In this document: one piece after another, positions 26,330-35,956 of the stretch
How the letters are laid out: every line of letters begins with the position of its first letter
Numbering within the stretch: the stretch's first letter is position 1
Assembly (NCBI RefSeq): GCF_008298015.1
Contig: NZ_VTPX01000004.1
Span: forward strand, 62,001-126,000
DNA: 64,000 nucleotides
Direction of reading: 5' to 3'
Origin: Salinicola corii
Lineage (GTDB): Bacteria > Pseudomonadota > Gammaproteobacteria > Pseudomonadales > Halomonadaceae
The notes under the pieces: model-generated
What the model saw: only the letters and a program-made list of their open reading frames with translations
What the model was told of the DNA's origin: nothing
The model's database searches: none
Translations under genes and position numbers: made by a program

Positions 26330-27166
26330 ATGACCGAGGCACAACTCCAGACGCACGAGTGGCGGCAACGCCTGCTGGCGACACACGGCCGCCTGCGCCA
26401 GCGTGCGCCACTGGTGCACTGCTTGACCAATCAGGTCACCGTCAACTTCGTCGCCAATGTGCTGCTGGCCGCCGGGGCGTCTCCGGCGATGACCGATCAT
26501 CCCGATGAAGTCGAAGGCCTGGCAGCGACCGCGGATGCCTTGTTGATCAATCTGGGTACCCCCAGTGCCGATAGCGTGGCCGCGATGCAACGGGCCAGCC
26601 AAGCCGCCAACCGGTCGGGGACGCCCTGGGTGCTCGACCCCGTCGGCGCGGCTGCGCTGCCGTTGCGGCGAGACGTGAGCCTCGAGTTGATGACCAGTCG
26701 CCCGGCGGTGATCCGCGGCAATGCCTCGGAGATCATGTCGCTGACAGAGGCCGGCGCTCATGGGCGTGGGGTCGATACTCAGCACGAATCGCAGGATGCG
26801 CTTACCGCTGCCGCTGATTTGCTGGCTCAGGCAGAAGGCATTGCGATTTCCGGGCGGGTCGACCGCCTGCTGGGCCGTTCGACCACCGATACCGGCCCCC
26901 TGACGATCAGTCTTGCCGGCGGAAGCGCGTGGCAGCCTCGCGCGACGGGAACCGGCTGCGCGCTGGGTGCGTTGATCGCCGCCTATCTGGCGGTCGCCGA
27001 CACCCCACTGGACGCGATGATCTGTGCCCATGCACACGCCGCCGCCGCGGCCGAACGGGCCGAACTGACGGCACATGGCCCCGGCAGTTTCGCGGTAATC
27101 TGGCTGGATGCGCTGGATAGCGTCGACCTGACCGATTTTCTCTCGGATCGCCTGGCGCTGGATTGA
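26330..27166 (+). CDS. thiM: Hydroxyethylthiazole kinase
   Basis: The 278-residue protein shows the ThiM pattern: PLVHCLTNQVTVNFVANVLL (about 27-46), MTDHPDEVEGLA, WVLDPVGAA, then VIRGNASEIMSL and ATGTGCALGAL with the catalytic-type cysteine region. ThiM phosphorylates 4-methyl-5-(2-hydroxyethyl)thiazole to salvage thiamine. The start follows the cytochrome stop by 4 nt, so translation may be coupled. No other thiamine genes are in the window. Confidence 0.92.
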   Translation: MTEAQLQTHEWRQRLLATHGRLRQRAPLVHCLTNQVTVNFVANVLLAAGASPAMTDHPDEVEGLAATADALLINLGTPSADSVAAMQRASQAANRSGTPWVLDPVGAAALPLRRDVSLELMTSRPAVIRGNASEIMSLTEAGAHGRGVDTQHESQDALTAAADLLAQAEGIAISGRVDRLLGRSTTDTGPLTISLAGGSAWQPRATGTGCALGALIAAYLAVADTPLDAMICAHAHAAAAAERAELTAHGPGSFAVIWLDALDSVDLTDFLSDRLALD

Positions 27167-27176
27167 CAACGTCGGG

Positions 27177-28019
27177 CTAGCGCCCGCAACAGAGCTTGCC
27201 GCTGGCAGGCGTGGGCCGTGCCGGGGTTTCCGGCTCAAGTGGCTTGTCGAGACAATGCTGCATTTCCCGTGAGGGTGCCGCGCAACCGGCATCGCCGACG
27301 ATACGTGCCGGGACACCTACCGCCGTGGTACGCGCGGGAACCGCCTTGAGTACCACCGAGCCGGCGCCGATGCGTGCCCCTTCACCGATCTCGATATTAC
27401 CGAGCACCTTGGCTCCGGCGCCGATCAACACGCCTCGTCGAATCTTGGGATGGCGATCCCCCGCGGCTTTCCCCGTTCCGCCGAGCGTGACGCCTTGCAG
27501 CAGCGAAACCTCGTCTTCGATCACTGTGGTTTCACCGATGACGACCCCGGTAGCGTGATCGATGAAGACGCCATTGCCGATCCGCGCGGCAGGATGAATA
27601 TCGGTCTGGAACACTTCGGAGCTGCGGCTCTGCAGGTAACGCGCCATCTGCCGGCGACCGGTCTGCCACAGCACATGGGCGAACCGATGCACCGTCAGGG
27701 CATGAAAGCCCTTGAGGTAGAGCAGCACTTCGGTGACCTGGCGAATCGCCGGATCGCGTTCGATCACTGCGGTCAGATCCTGGCCGATGCCTTCGCCGAC
27801 CGAGGGATCGCCGGCGAGCAGCTCATCGAACAGCTTGATTAACTGGTTGGCCGCCAGATCGGGGTGCGCCAGGCGTTGGCCCAGGCGATAGGCCAACCCC
27901 GCGCCCAGTGTCGAGCGATTGAGCACCGCGCCCAGCATCAAGGGGGTCAACAGCGGCTCCTGCCGCGAGATCGTCATCGCCTCGTCGCGGGCCTGTTGCC
28001 ATAGCTCGGTGGTGTTCAT
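27177..28019 (-). CDS. cysE: Serine O-acetyltransferase
   Basis: The 280-residue protein has the helical N-terminal domain of CysE (LLYLKGFHALTVHRFAHVLW) and a left-handed beta-helix of hexapeptide repeats with DIHPAARIGNGVFIDHATG and GVTLGGTGKAAGDRHPKI. It makes O-acetylserine for cysteine synthesis. A cysteine/proline-rich tail ends in KLCCGR and lacks the usual terminal isoleucine that binds cysteine synthase. The ATG at 28019 was chosen for its GAGAG box; an ATG two codons earlier is possible. Confidence 0.92.
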   Translation of the reverse strand: MNTTELWQQARDEAMTISRQEPLLTPLMLGAVLNRSTLGAGLAYRLGQRLAHPDLAANQLIKLFDELLAGDPSVGEGIGQDLTAVIERDPAIRQVTEVLLYLKGFHALTVHRFAHVLWQTGRRQMARYLQSRSSEVFQTDIHPAARIGNGVFIDHATGVVIGETTVIEDEVSLLQGVTLGGTGKAAGDRHPKIRRGVLIGAGAKVLGNIEIGEGARIGAGSVVLKAVPARTTAVGVPARIVGDAGCAAPSREMQHCLDKPLEPETPARPTPASGKLCCGR

Positions 28020-28058
28020 CGGCATCTCTCGTCGGCGTGGATAGGCATCGAATGACTT

Positions 28059-30107
28059 CTAGCCTAGCAGCGATCGCAGGCCCGCGATCGCACTCTGGCC
28101 CCGCTCCTGCTTTTTCTCCGGATTTTCCTTATCGGCACGACCTTCCCACTCCAGATCGTCCGCCGGCAGTTCGTCGAGGAAGCGGCTCGGCGTACAGTCG
28201 AGCAGTTCGCCATAGGCCTTGCGCTGACGGGCGAGCGTTAACGTCAGCGTTCGCCGGGCGCGGGTGATGCCGACGTAGGCGAGTCGTCGCTCCTCCTCCA
28301 CGGTGCCGGATTCGATGGAATTGCGATGCGGCAGCAGCTCTTCCTCGAGCCCCATGAGATAGACGTGGGGAAACTCCAGGCCCTTGGAAGCGTGCATGGT
28401 GAGCAATTGGACGCGGTCGGAGTCGTCCTCTTCAGCCTGCTGCTCGAGAATGTCGCGCAGCACCAGCCGCGAGATCGCCGACTGCACGTCGTCGGTCTCT
28501 TCAGACGCCTCGCCCTCCTCATCGTCGCGGTGCATCGACTTCTCGAGCTGGTCGATCAGCGTCCAGACGTTGGCCATGCGGCGCTCGGCGATGGTCGGCG
28601 CGCTGGCGTTCTGATAAAGCCAGGCTTCATAGTCCATGTCGCGGATCATCTCGCGAATGGCGGCGATAGCATCGCCCTGGTCCATGCGCTTGCGCACGCC
28701 ATCGATGAAGTGGGCGAATCGCCCGAGACGCTCCACGGCGCGAGTGGGTAGCACTTGTTCCAGCCCCATCTCATGGCAGGCGGAGAACATCGAGCCGCCG
28801 CGTTCGGAGGCATAATTGGCGAGCTTTTCCAGCGTGCCGGGGCCGATCTCGCGGCGCGGCACGTTGACGATGCGCAGGAAGGCATTGTCATCGTCCGGGT
28901 TGATCAACAGCCGTAGATAGGCCATCGAATCCTTGATCTCGTTGCGCGAGAAGAACGAGGTGCCACCGGAAAGCTTGTAGGGAATCTGGTGGTGCTGCAG
29001 CTTGAGCTCGAGCAGCCGGGCCTGGAAGTTGCCACGATAGAGCACGGCGAAGTCACGCCATTCGGCGCGCTCCTTGATGCGGCGCGTCAGAATCTCGCCG
29101 GCCACGCGCTCGGCCTCCGCCTCTTCATGGCGATTGACGATCACTCGGATCGCGTCGCCCTGGCCCATGTCCGACCACAGGGTCTTCTCATAGACGTGGG
29201 GGTTGTTGGCAATCAGGGTGTTGGCGGCGCGCAGGATGGTGGCGGTGGAGCGGTAGTTCTGCTCCAGCTTGATCACGTTGAGCCGCGGGAAATCCTCGCC
29301 CAGCGTCACCAGGTTCTCCGGCCGCGCGCCACGCCAGGCGTAGATCGACTGGTCGTCGTCCCCCACCACGGTAAAGGTGGCGCGCTCGTCCATCAGCATC
29401 TTCACCAGTTGGTACTGGCTGACGTTGGTGTCCTGGTATTCGTCCACCAGCATGTAGTGGATACGCTTGCGCCAGCGCGCCAGCGCCTCGGGATCGGTCT
29501 TCAGCAACACCACCGGCAGCATGATCAGGTCGTCGAAGTCGACCGCGTTGTAGGCCTTGAGATGCCGGTTGTAGGCTTCGTAGATCCGCGCGGCGTACTG
29601 CTGGTCTTCGTCTTCCGCGTGGGAAATCGCCGGCCCGGGCAGCACCAGGTCGTTCTTCCACTGGGATATCTGATTCTGCACGGCGTTGATCTGTTCGGCG
29701 TCAGTATCGGCTTCCTTCTGCATCAGGTCCCGCAGCAGCGCCTTGGCGTCCTCCGGGTCGAACAACGAAAAGCCCGGGCGAAAGCCGAGAGCCTTGAGTT
29801 CGCGACGGATGATGTTGAGACCCAGGTTGTGGAAGGTCGATACGGTCAGGCCGTGCCCTTCACGCCCCTTGAGTATCTGCCCGACGCGCTCCTTCATCTC
29901 GCGCGCGGCCTTGTTGGTGAAAGTGACCGCGGCGATCTTGCGCGCGCTCATGCCGCACTCCTGGACCAGATAGGCGATCTTGGTGGTGATCACGCTGGTC
30001 TTGCCGGAACCGGCGCCCGCCAGCACCAGACACGGACCGTCGATGAAGCACACCGCCTCTTGCTGACGCGGATTGAGCTTGGCGAGACGTTGGCGAATAT
30101 CGGACAT
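28059..30107 (-). CDS. rep: ATP-dependent DNA helicase Rep
   Basis: The 682-residue protein is a UvrD/Rep superfamily 1A helicase. It has a Q-motif (LNPRQQEAV), Walker A AGAGSGKT (about 31-38), motif Ia TFTNKAAREMKERV, Walker B VDEYQDTN, motif III GDDDQSIYAWRGA and C-terminal GLEFPHVYLMG. The KLNPRQQEAVCFIDGPCLVL start is Rep-like rather than UvrD-like, and the length suits Rep. Rep unwinds DNA 3' to 5' and removes roadblocks ahead of forks. Confidence 0.93.
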   Translation of the reverse strand: MSDIRQRLAKLNPRQQEAVCFIDGPCLVLAGAGSGKTSVITTKIAYLVQECGMSARKIAAVTFTNKAAREMKERVGQILKGREGHGLTVSTFHNLGLNIIRRELKALGFRPGFSLFDPEDAKALLRDLMQKEADTDAEQINAVQNQISQWKNDLVLPGPAISHAEDEDQQYAARIYEAYNRHLKAYNAVDFDDLIMLPVVLLKTDPEALARWRKRIHYMLVDEYQDTNVSQYQLVKMLMDERATFTVVGDDDQSIYAWRGARPENLVTLGEDFPRLNVIKLEQNYRSTATILRAANTLIANNPHVYEKTLWSDMGQGDAIRVIVNRHEEAEAERVAGEILTRRIKERAEWRDFAVLYRGNFQARLLELKLQHHQIPYKLSGGTSFFSRNEIKDSMAYLRLLINPDDDNAFLRIVNVPRREIGPGTLEKLANYASERGGSMFSACHEMGLEQVLPTRAVERLGRFAHFIDGVRKRMDQGDAIAAIREMIRDMDYEAWLYQNASAPTIAERRMANVWTLIDQLEKSMHRDDEEGEASEETDDVQSAISRLVLRDILEQQAEEDDSDRVQLLTMHASKGLEFPHVYLMGLEEELLPHRNSIESGTVEEERRLAYVGITRARRTLTLTLARQRKAYGELLDCTPSRFLDELPADDLEWEGRADKENPEKKQERGQSAIAGLRSLLG

Positions 30108-30191
30108 GAGGGCAGAATCGCAGAGGTGAAGAAAGCGTCGAGAAAGAGAGCGACGGAATCAAAACGATAGAGTCAAAACAACAACGCGGGA

Positions 30192-30659
30192 ATGATACAC
30201 CTCATGCAGATCAAAAGAGACGATCTACGCGGCCCCGAAATTGCCGCCATGCTGGAAGCCCATCTCAAGGACTTCGAGCCCCACTCACCGCCGGAGAGCC
30301 GCCACGCGCTGGATCTCGACGGGCTGCGACGCCCGGAGGTTCACTTCTATACCGCCTGGGAGGATGGCCAACTGCTCGGCTGCGGCGCGTTCAAGCGCCT
30401 CGATGACGAACACGCCGAGATCAAGTCGATGCGCACCGATCCGAACCATCTACGTAAAGGCGTGGCGCGGGCGATCCTGGCGCACCTGATCGAGGAGGCG
30501 CGGGGACTCGGCATTCGCCGGTTGAGCCTGGAAACCGGTTCAGTGGCGCATTTCGCTCCGGCGCGCCAATTCTACGAAGCGCTCGGATTCCAATGCTGCG
30601 GCCCGTTCGCGAACTACGTCGAAGACACTTTCAGCGTGTTCATGACTCGCACGCTCTAA
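30192..30659 (+). CDS. GNAT-family N-acetyltransferase
   Basis: The 155-residue protein is a complete GNAT domain: AAWEDGQLLGCGAF-type strand pair, EIKSMRTDPNHLRKGVARAI with motif A (R-K-G-V-A in the acetyl-CoA loop), LSLETGS and FYEALGFQCCGPF near the C-terminus. The last part resembles YafP/YjdJ-type enzymes. The first ATG was used; a second ATG four codons later is an alternative. The substrate is unknown. It is divergent from rep. Confidence 0.88.
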   Translation: MIHLMQIKRDDLRGPEIAAMLEAHLKDFEPHSPPESRHALDLDGLRRPEVHFYTAWEDGQLLGCGAFKRLDDEHAEIKSMRTDPNHLRKGVARAILAHLIEEARGLGIRRLSLETGSVAHFAPARQFYEALGFQCCGPFANYVEDTFSVFMTRTL

Positions 30660-30690
30660 GCTTTGTACGAAAACCGCCTGTGCTCGCTAA
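30657..30690 (+). repeat. Half copy of the 15013-type element
   Basis: TAAGCTTTGTACGAAAA then CCGCCTGTGCTC matches one arm of the palindromic element at 15013-15230. No opposite arm is found before uxuA, so this looks like a decayed copy. It begins at the GNAT stop codon. Confidence 0.5.
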
Positions 30691-30799
30691 CCTACGCACC
30701 ACCGCTCGAACGAACGCCGCCCATCGGGGCGATCGACGGCGTTAGACATTGGGCTCGAGACACAAGCCAGGTCCGTCGCGTTCAGACGACTCGGGATGG

Positions 30800-31981
30800 T
30801 CAGTAGTCCTTGGCGTAGCGCAGCGCCTGCTCCACCCCGCGAAGCTCCGCCAACCCCTTGAACCGGCCGATCGCGGGGTAGCCCGGCGTCGACGCCTTGT
30901 GGTTGTCGTCGAGCACCTTCTGGCCGTGATCGGGCCGCATGGGCAACGCGCGGTGATCGCCCGCTTCGCGCCGGCGGCTCTCGATGGTGAGCAATTGATC
31001 GACGATGCCGACCATGTCGATGTTGCCGGCGAGATGGTCGTCCTCGAAGAAGCTGATGCCGTCTTCCAGGGTCTTGGTCGCGCGCAGGTGGGTGAAGTAG
31101 ATCCGGTCGGCGAAGCGTTCTATCATTTGTGGCAGATCGTTGTCGAGCCGCGAGCCGTAGCTGCCGGTGCAGAAGGTGAGCCCATTGGCCGGGCTATCCA
31201 CCGCGGCGAGTATCCACGCCGCATCCTCCTCGGTGGAGACGATGCGCGGCAAACCGCAGAGCGAAAATGGCGGATCGTCGGGATGGATCGCCAGGCGCAC
31301 GCCGCACTCCTCGGCGACGGGCACGATCCGCTCCAGCAGGTGCAAGAAGTGCTGCCGGAAGGTTTCACGGCTCATTCCGGCGTAACGCTGGATATGGCGC
31401 TTGAACTCGTCGAGCGAGTAGCTGCCTTCGTTGGCGGGCATGCCGGCGACCAGGTTGTGGACCAGATGCGCGACCTGCGCGTCGCTCATCCTCCGGTAGC
31501 GCTGCTCCGCTCGTTCGCACTGCTCGTCGGTGTAGTCGGCCGCGGCATCGGGGCGCTCGACGATGAACAGGTCGAAGGCGCAGTAGTCGACGAAGTCGAA
31601 CAGCAACGCCTTGCTGCCGCTGGGACGCTCGTATTCGAGCTCTGTTCGCGTCCAATTGAGCACCGGCATGAAGTTGTAGCAGACGGTATCGATACCGCAG
31701 GCGGCGAGGTTGCGAATCGTCTGGGCGAAGTTGTCGATGTACTTGTCCACCTCGCCCTCGTTGAGTTTGATGTCCTCGTGCACCGAGATGCTCTCCACCA
31801 CCGACCAGGTAAGGCCGTGGGATTCGATCAGCGCCTTGCGCTCCTCGATCGCCGCTATCGGCCATACCTCGCCGATGGGCATCTCGTGCAGCGCGCTCAC
31901 GATCCCCGTGGCCCCCGTCTGCCGCACGTCGTCGAGAGAGATCGGGTCATTCGGGCCGAACCAGCGCCAGGTATGTTCCAT
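30800..31981 (-). CDS. uxuA: Mannonate dehydratase
   Basis: The 393-residue protein matches UxuA from end to end: MEHTWRWFGPNDPISLDDVR, CYNFMPVLNWTRTELEY, AIHPDDPPFSLCGLPRIVST, CTGSYGSRLDNDL and MRPDHGQKVLDD. UxuA dehydrates D-mannonate to 2-keto-3-deoxygluconate. The start was set at the second ATG, with GGAG 6 nt before it and E. coli-like length. It follows the TRAP transporter genes in the same direction, so uptake and first catabolic step are linked. Confidence 0.94.
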   Translation of the reverse strand: MEHTWRWFGPNDPISLDDVRQTGATGIVSALHEMPIGEVWPIAAIEERKALIESHGLTWSVVESISVHEDIKLNEGEVDKYIDNFAQTIRNLAACGIDTVCYNFMPVLNWTRTELEYERPSGSKALLFDFVDYCAFDLFIVERPDAAADYTDEQCERAEQRYRRMSDAQVAHLVHNLVAGMPANEGSYSLDEFKRHIQRYAGMSRETFRQHFLHLLERIVPVAEECGVRLAIHPDDPPFSLCGLPRIVSTEEDAAWILAAVDSPANGLTFCTGSYGSRLDNDLPQMIERFADRIYFTHLRATKTLEDGISFFEDDHLAGNIDMVGIVDQLLTIESRRREAGDHRALPMRPDHGQKVLDDNHKASTPGYPAIGRFKGLAELRGVEQALRYAKDY

Positions 31982-32066
31982 CGAGTACTCCATGTGATTG
32001 TCGGTGATGGTCTTCAGAACGATTGTTGTCGTGACGATTGCTCTCCGGACCCGCGTCTTCGCTCGC

Positions 32067-33347
32067 TCATTCGCCCATGATCAGGTTGGGCAGCCAGAGC
32101 GACAGGAACGGCAGGTAGGTCACCAGCAGCAGGACGCAGAGATTGCAGATGAGGAACGGGATGATCGCCCGCACCACCTCCATGACCGGCACCTTGCTGA
32201 TGCTGGAGGCGACGAACAGGCAGATTCCCATCGGCGGCGTGGTTAGCCCGATCATCAGGTTGAGCACGGCGATGATGCCGAAGTGCACCGGATCGACGTC
32301 GACCCCCACGGCAATGGCGAGCAGCGTGGGAAAGAGGATCACCAGCGCAGCGATGGTCTCCATGAACGTGCCCACGATCAACAGCAGCAGGTTCAGGATC
32401 AGCAGAATCAGGAACTTGTTCTCGGTGATCGACAGGATGTAGCTCGCGATCGCTTGCGGAATTCGCTCACTGGTCAGCACCCAGCCGAACAGGTTGGAGA
32501 CCCCGATCAGCAGCATCAGCGACGCCGAGAGCTTGGCCGCATCGAAGATGAGTTCGACGATGCTTCGAGGCGTGAGCCCCTTGTAGACGAAAAGCCCCAC
32601 TACCAGCGCATAGAGCACAGCCACCATCGACGCCTCAGTCGGTGTGAAGACCCCGCCGGTGATCCCGAAGAGAATGATGAAGGTCAGCAGAATCGCCCAG
32701 AGCGCGCTCTTGAAGTCGTGAAACAGCTTGGGAAAGCCGACCCAGCCGTGGCGCGGATACCCCTTCTTGAGCGCGATCAGGTAGCAGGTGAGCATCATGC
32801 CGGCGGCCAGCAGCAGCCCGGGAATGGCACCGGCCAGGAACATCCGGCCGATGGAGATCCCCGTCAGCGAGCCGGCGATAATCATCGGCAGGCTGGGCGG
32901 AATGATCGGCCCGATGGTGGAGGAGGCAGCCGTGACCGCGGCGGCGAACGGCTTGTCGTAGCCGTTGCGCGCCATGCCGGGAATCATCACCGAGCCGATG
33001 CTGGCCGTGTCGGCGACGGCCGTGCCCGAAATGCCCCCGAAGATGAGCGAGCCGCCCACGTTGGCAAACCCCAGTCCGCCACGGATGTTGCCGAACAGGG
33101 AGTTACTGAAGTCGATGATACGCCGGGTGATGTCGCCACCGTTCATCAGCCCGCCGGCGAGAATGAACCCCGGTAGCGTCAGCAGCACGAACGAATCCAT
33201 TCCGGAAAACACCTTCTGGGGCACGACGGCCATCGGCACGCCCGCCATGAAGATATAGAAGGCCGACGAGAGGCCAAGGCAGACGATGATGGGGGCGCCA
33301 AGTACCAGAAGCCCGAAGAAGATCGCGAACAGGCCGAGCGTTTCCAT
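32067..33347 (-). CDS. dctM: TRAP transporter large membrane subunit (DctM family)
   Basis: The 426-residue protein has about 12 membrane segments with the DctM signatures LPGFILAGGLMNGGDITRRI, FGGISGTAVADTASIGSVMI and STIGPIIPPSLPMIIAG. It forms the translocation channel of a Na+-driven TRAP transporter. Its ATG shares bases with the stop of the small subunit (TGATG), so translation is coupled. GGAGA precedes the start. The solute is probably mannonate or a hexuronate given uxuA downstream. Confidence 0.92.
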   Translation of the reverse strand: METLGLFAIFFGLLVLGAPIIVCLGLSSAFYIFMAGVPMAVVPQKVFSGMDSFVLLTLPGFILAGGLMNGGDITRRIIDFSNSLFGNIRGGLGFANVGGSLIFGGISGTAVADTASIGSVMIPGMARNGYDKPFAAAVTAASSTIGPIIPPSLPMIIAGSLTGISIGRMFLAGAIPGLLLAAGMMLTCYLIALKKGYPRHGWVGFPKLFHDFKSALWAILLTFIILFGITGGVFTPTEASMVAVLYALVVGLFVYKGLTPRSIVELIFDAAKLSASLMLLIGVSNLFGWVLTSERIPQAIASYILSITENKFLILLILNLLLLIVGTFMETIAALVILFPTLLAIAVGVDVDPVHFGIIAVLNLMIGLTTPPMGICLFVASSISKVPVMEVVRAIIPFLICNLCVLLLVTYLPFLSLWLPNLIMGE

Positions 33348-33883
33348 CAGCGGTTCTCCGAGTCGAGCAGCAGCCATCCCTCACGAACCGCTTGCCGAAG
33401 CGCGTGAAAGGCGAGACTGCCGAGCAGTACGAATAGGGCGAAGTAGACGTATTTCATCGGCATGCCCAGCGCAGCCGAGCGCTGGAAGCTGCCGATCTGC
33501 ATCAGCGCCGGCACGGTCACCAGGGTGGCGAGCGACGCCACGCCCGTCAGCGCCGACATGATCAAGCGATGGATCGCCTGCCCCCGCGGCCCCAGCCGGT
33601 GCTGGTAGAGATCCAGCGAGATGATGTCGCCGTCTCGCCAGGCGAGCCCGATGGCGGAGGCGACCAGATAGATGAAGCAGTACCGGGAGACCTCTTCCGT
33701 CCAGGAAGGGGTCGTCGGCAGCAGGAAACGGGAGAAGACCTGCAGAAAGACGGCCGCCGCGATGGCGACGAAACAGGCGATGCTGACCACTTTCAACACG
33801 CCATCGATCAGTGACAGTACCCGCCGGGCAGCGTCCACCCAGCGGTTGTCGTCCGAAATCCTCATGGCTTGACCCATCCTCAT
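33347..33883 (-). CDS. dctQ: TRAP transporter small membrane subunit (DctQ family)
   Basis: The 178-residue protein has four membrane segments and the DctQ-type stretch VFSRFLLPTTPSWTEEVSRY followed by FIYLVASAIGLAWRDGDII. DctQ supports the large subunit. Three ATG codons (33883, 33877, 33865) could start it; none has a strong box, and the first was kept. It lies between dctM (overlap) and dctP (20-nt gap). Confidence 0.9.
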   Translation of the reverse strand: MRMGQAMRISDDNRWVDAARRVLSLIDGVLKVVSIACFVAIAAAVFLQVFSRFLLPTTPSWTEEVSRYCFIYLVASAIGLAWRDGDIISLDLYQHRLGPRGQAIHRLIMSALTGVASLATLVTVPALMQIGSFQRSAALGMPMKYVYFALFVLLGSLAFHALRQAVREGWLLLDSENR

Positions 33884-33903
33884 CCGCGTACGGACTCAGC
33901 GAT

Positions 33904-34878
33904 TCACTCGAGCTCGAGCATCTTGTGGTAGAGCGCCAGCGTGTCGCCGCTCAGGTTCGCCTCGACCGCCTCACGGGCACGCTCGCTGAATGCCTTCTGG
34001 TCCACCTCGACGAACTCCATGCCACGCTCCTGCAGGCTCTCCCGTAACCGTTTCTGGTCTTCCACGAAGAGTTCCTGATAGGTTTCGTGCATATTGTCGG
34101 CGGCCTCTCGCACCACTGTCTGGAGGTCGTCGGGCATGCTCTCGAGCTTGCGCTTGCCGATCACCACGTAGATCCAGCTGCGGACGTGGTCGGTTACGTT
34201 GACGTAGTCCTGCACCTCATAGAGGCTGGCGCTCTCGATCAGGCTCAGCGGGTTTTCCTGCCCTTCGATCGTGCCCTGCTGCAGCGCGGAGAACATCTCG
34301 CCAAAGGCCATCGGGGTCGGCTTGGCCCCCAGCGCCTGCCACACTTTGATGTGGAGCGGCACGTCCGGAAGCCGCAGGATGATGCCGTCGAGATCGTCGG
34401 GCGTCTTGATCGGCCGGTTGGAGGTGAGCTCCCGCGGGCCGCGTTCGAACCAGGTCAGCGGCACGAGCCCCACCTGGTTCTCGATCTGCGACTCGATCTC
34501 CTGGCCGATCTCGCCGCCGGCGACGCGCTTCAGCATCTCCGAACTGTCGATGGCGTAGGGCACGCCGAGCAGCGCCGCCTTGGGGGCTCCCCAGTTCTGG
34601 AGCGGCTCGCCGGTGATCGTCATGTCCGCCGTACCCAACTGGATACTGCTGACCATCTCGCTCTCGCTGCCCAACTGTTCGTTGGGGAAGATCTGCACGT
34701 CGATCCGCCCAGCGGAACGCGACTCCACCTCTTCTTCGAAAGCGAGCGCCGCCTGGTTGTAGATGTGATTCTCGTTGGCGAGATGCCCGAACTTCAGCGT
34801 GTAGTCCGCGGCGTTCGCCGACATCGGCAGGGCGGCGAACGACGCCGCGGCAATCCATCCGGCAAAAACGGTCTTCAT
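33904..34878 (-). CDS. dctP: TRAP transporter solute-binding protein (DctP family)
   Basis: The 324-residue protein has a signal peptide ending in ANA (about residue 23). The mature part is a DctP-type periplasmic binding protein: TLKFGHLANENHIYNQAALA, FPNEQLGSESEMVSSIQLGT, and the helix GIILRLPDVPLHIKVWQALG with the substrate carboxylate-binding arginine R in LRLPD. The ATG follows AAGGGGG. It is the first gene of the leftward TRAP-uxuA unit and is read away from the IclR gene. Confidence 0.92.
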   Translation of the reverse strand: MKTVFAGWIAAASFAALPMSANAADYTLKFGHLANENHIYNQAALAFEEEVESRSAGRIDVQIFPNEQLGSESEMVSSIQLGTADMTITGEPLQNWGAPKAALLGVPYAIDSSEMLKRVAGGEIGQEIESQIENQVGLVPLTWFERGPRELTSNRPIKTPDDLDGIILRLPDVPLHIKVWQALGAKPTPMAFGEMFSALQQGTIEGQENPLSLIESASLYEVQDYVNVTDHVRSWIYVVIGKRKLESMPDDLQTVVREAADNMHETYQELFVEDQKRLRESLQERGMEFVEVDQKAFSERAREAVEANLSGDTLALYHKMLELE

Positions 34879-34921
34879 GGAACCCCCTTCGACCCGTGTC
34901 ATCAAACTCTCAACGGCTTTC

Positions 34922-34958
34922 GTTTGTTAATGACAAACTATATTCTTTAATGGCAAAC
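34922..34958. promoter_or_regulatory. Tandem operator, probably for the IclR regulator
   Basis: GTTTGTTAATGACAAAC (34922-34938) is a perfect 6+5+6 inverted repeat. ATTCTTTAATGGCAAAC (34942-34958) is a degenerate second copy 20 bp away. The pair lies just before dctP and between the divergent units, as expected for IclR-family control. Confidence 0.65.
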
Positions 34959-35131
34959 ATAGTTTTGAGCCTGGGCAATTTTCGATCAATGCGCCGTTAG
35001 GCAAATAGACGAAGGGCTAAGTCGGGCGGGAAGATGAGAAGTGAGATGTTGACGGGGCATACCGAAAGCACGTCACGTCGCGGTCGACATGGCCCCTCAA
35101 TCGATGAAACGGAACGGAAAGGGAGAATGAC

Positions 35132-35956
35132 GTGAAGGCACCCAAGGAACCGGCCGGGCCGACACAGGGCTCGGCCATGCCCAGCGTCGACAAGGCGCTC
35201 AGGGCCCTGCTGACCCTGGCGGACGCGGGACCGGCTGGACTCTCCCTGAACGAGCTGTCGAGCGCGCTCAATCTCAACAAGAGCAGCCTGCACGTCACGC
35301 TTTCAGCCCTGAAGTTCCGGGGGTTCATCACCCAGCGAAGCGATACAGGATTCTATGGGCTGGGCAGCTCGATCCATACGCTATATCAGAGCTATATCAA
35401 CAATTTGGACATCATCGGGATATTGAGACCGGCCGTACGTCAGCTCTCGGTGGCATTGAACGAGGTCTGTCACATCTCGATTCTGGACGATAAGGAGATC
35501 CTCTATCTGGAGCGGATCGAATCCCGCAAGCCGATTCAGGCCGGCACCAGCGTGGGGATGCGAATACCGGCCACCAATACCGCCATGGGGCGGATCATGC
35601 TGGCGCATCGGTACCGGGCGTTCTCGGAGTTAGAGGCGAAGTTCGGGGAGGGTTACCGTCAGCCCTGCGCGAACGCGCCGGCGTCCATCGAGGGGGTCTG
35701 GGAGCGGGTGCGCGAGGCCAGGCAAGCGGGCTACGGGCTGGACATGGAAGAGAACGTGCCCGGCGTGGTTGCCATCAGCATCGCCGTACTGGATCACTCG
35801 GGGCCGGTGGCGGCGGTCAGCGTTGCCACCCTCGCCAACGAGATCACGCGCGAGGCGCTACTCGCCTACGAACCCTCGCTCAGAAGCGCGCTCGCCGATG
35901 TCGTACCGTCGCCCTACTGGCTCTCCCGGCCCGAAGATACGCCAAGGGGGCCCTGA
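35132..35956 (+). CDS. IclR-family transcriptional regulator
   Basis: The 274-residue protein has an N-terminal winged helix (about 15-80: SVDKALRALLTLADAGPAGL, SLNELSSALNLNKSSLHVTL) and an IclR effector domain (about 95-265: YLERIESRKPIQAGTSVGMR, TAMGRIMLA, GYGLDMEENVPGVVAISIAV). The GTG start follows GGGAGAATGAC. It is divergent from the TRAP-uxuA unit and is the likely regulator; a KdgR-like response to a uronate intermediate is inferred. Its stop abuts the stop of trmL. Confidence 0.9.
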   Translation: MKAPKEPAGPTQGSAMPSVDKALRALLTLADAGPAGLSLNELSSALNLNKSSLHVTLSALKFRGFITQRSDTGFYGLGSSIHTLYQSYINNLDIIGILRPAVRQLSVALNEVCHISILDDKEILYLERIESRKPIQAGTSVGMRIPATNTAMGRIMLAHRYRAFSELEAKFGEGYRQPCANAPASIEGVWERVREARQAGYGLDMEENVPGVVAISIAVLDHSGPVAAVSVATLANEITREALLAYEPSLRSALADVVPSPYWLSRPEDTPRGP

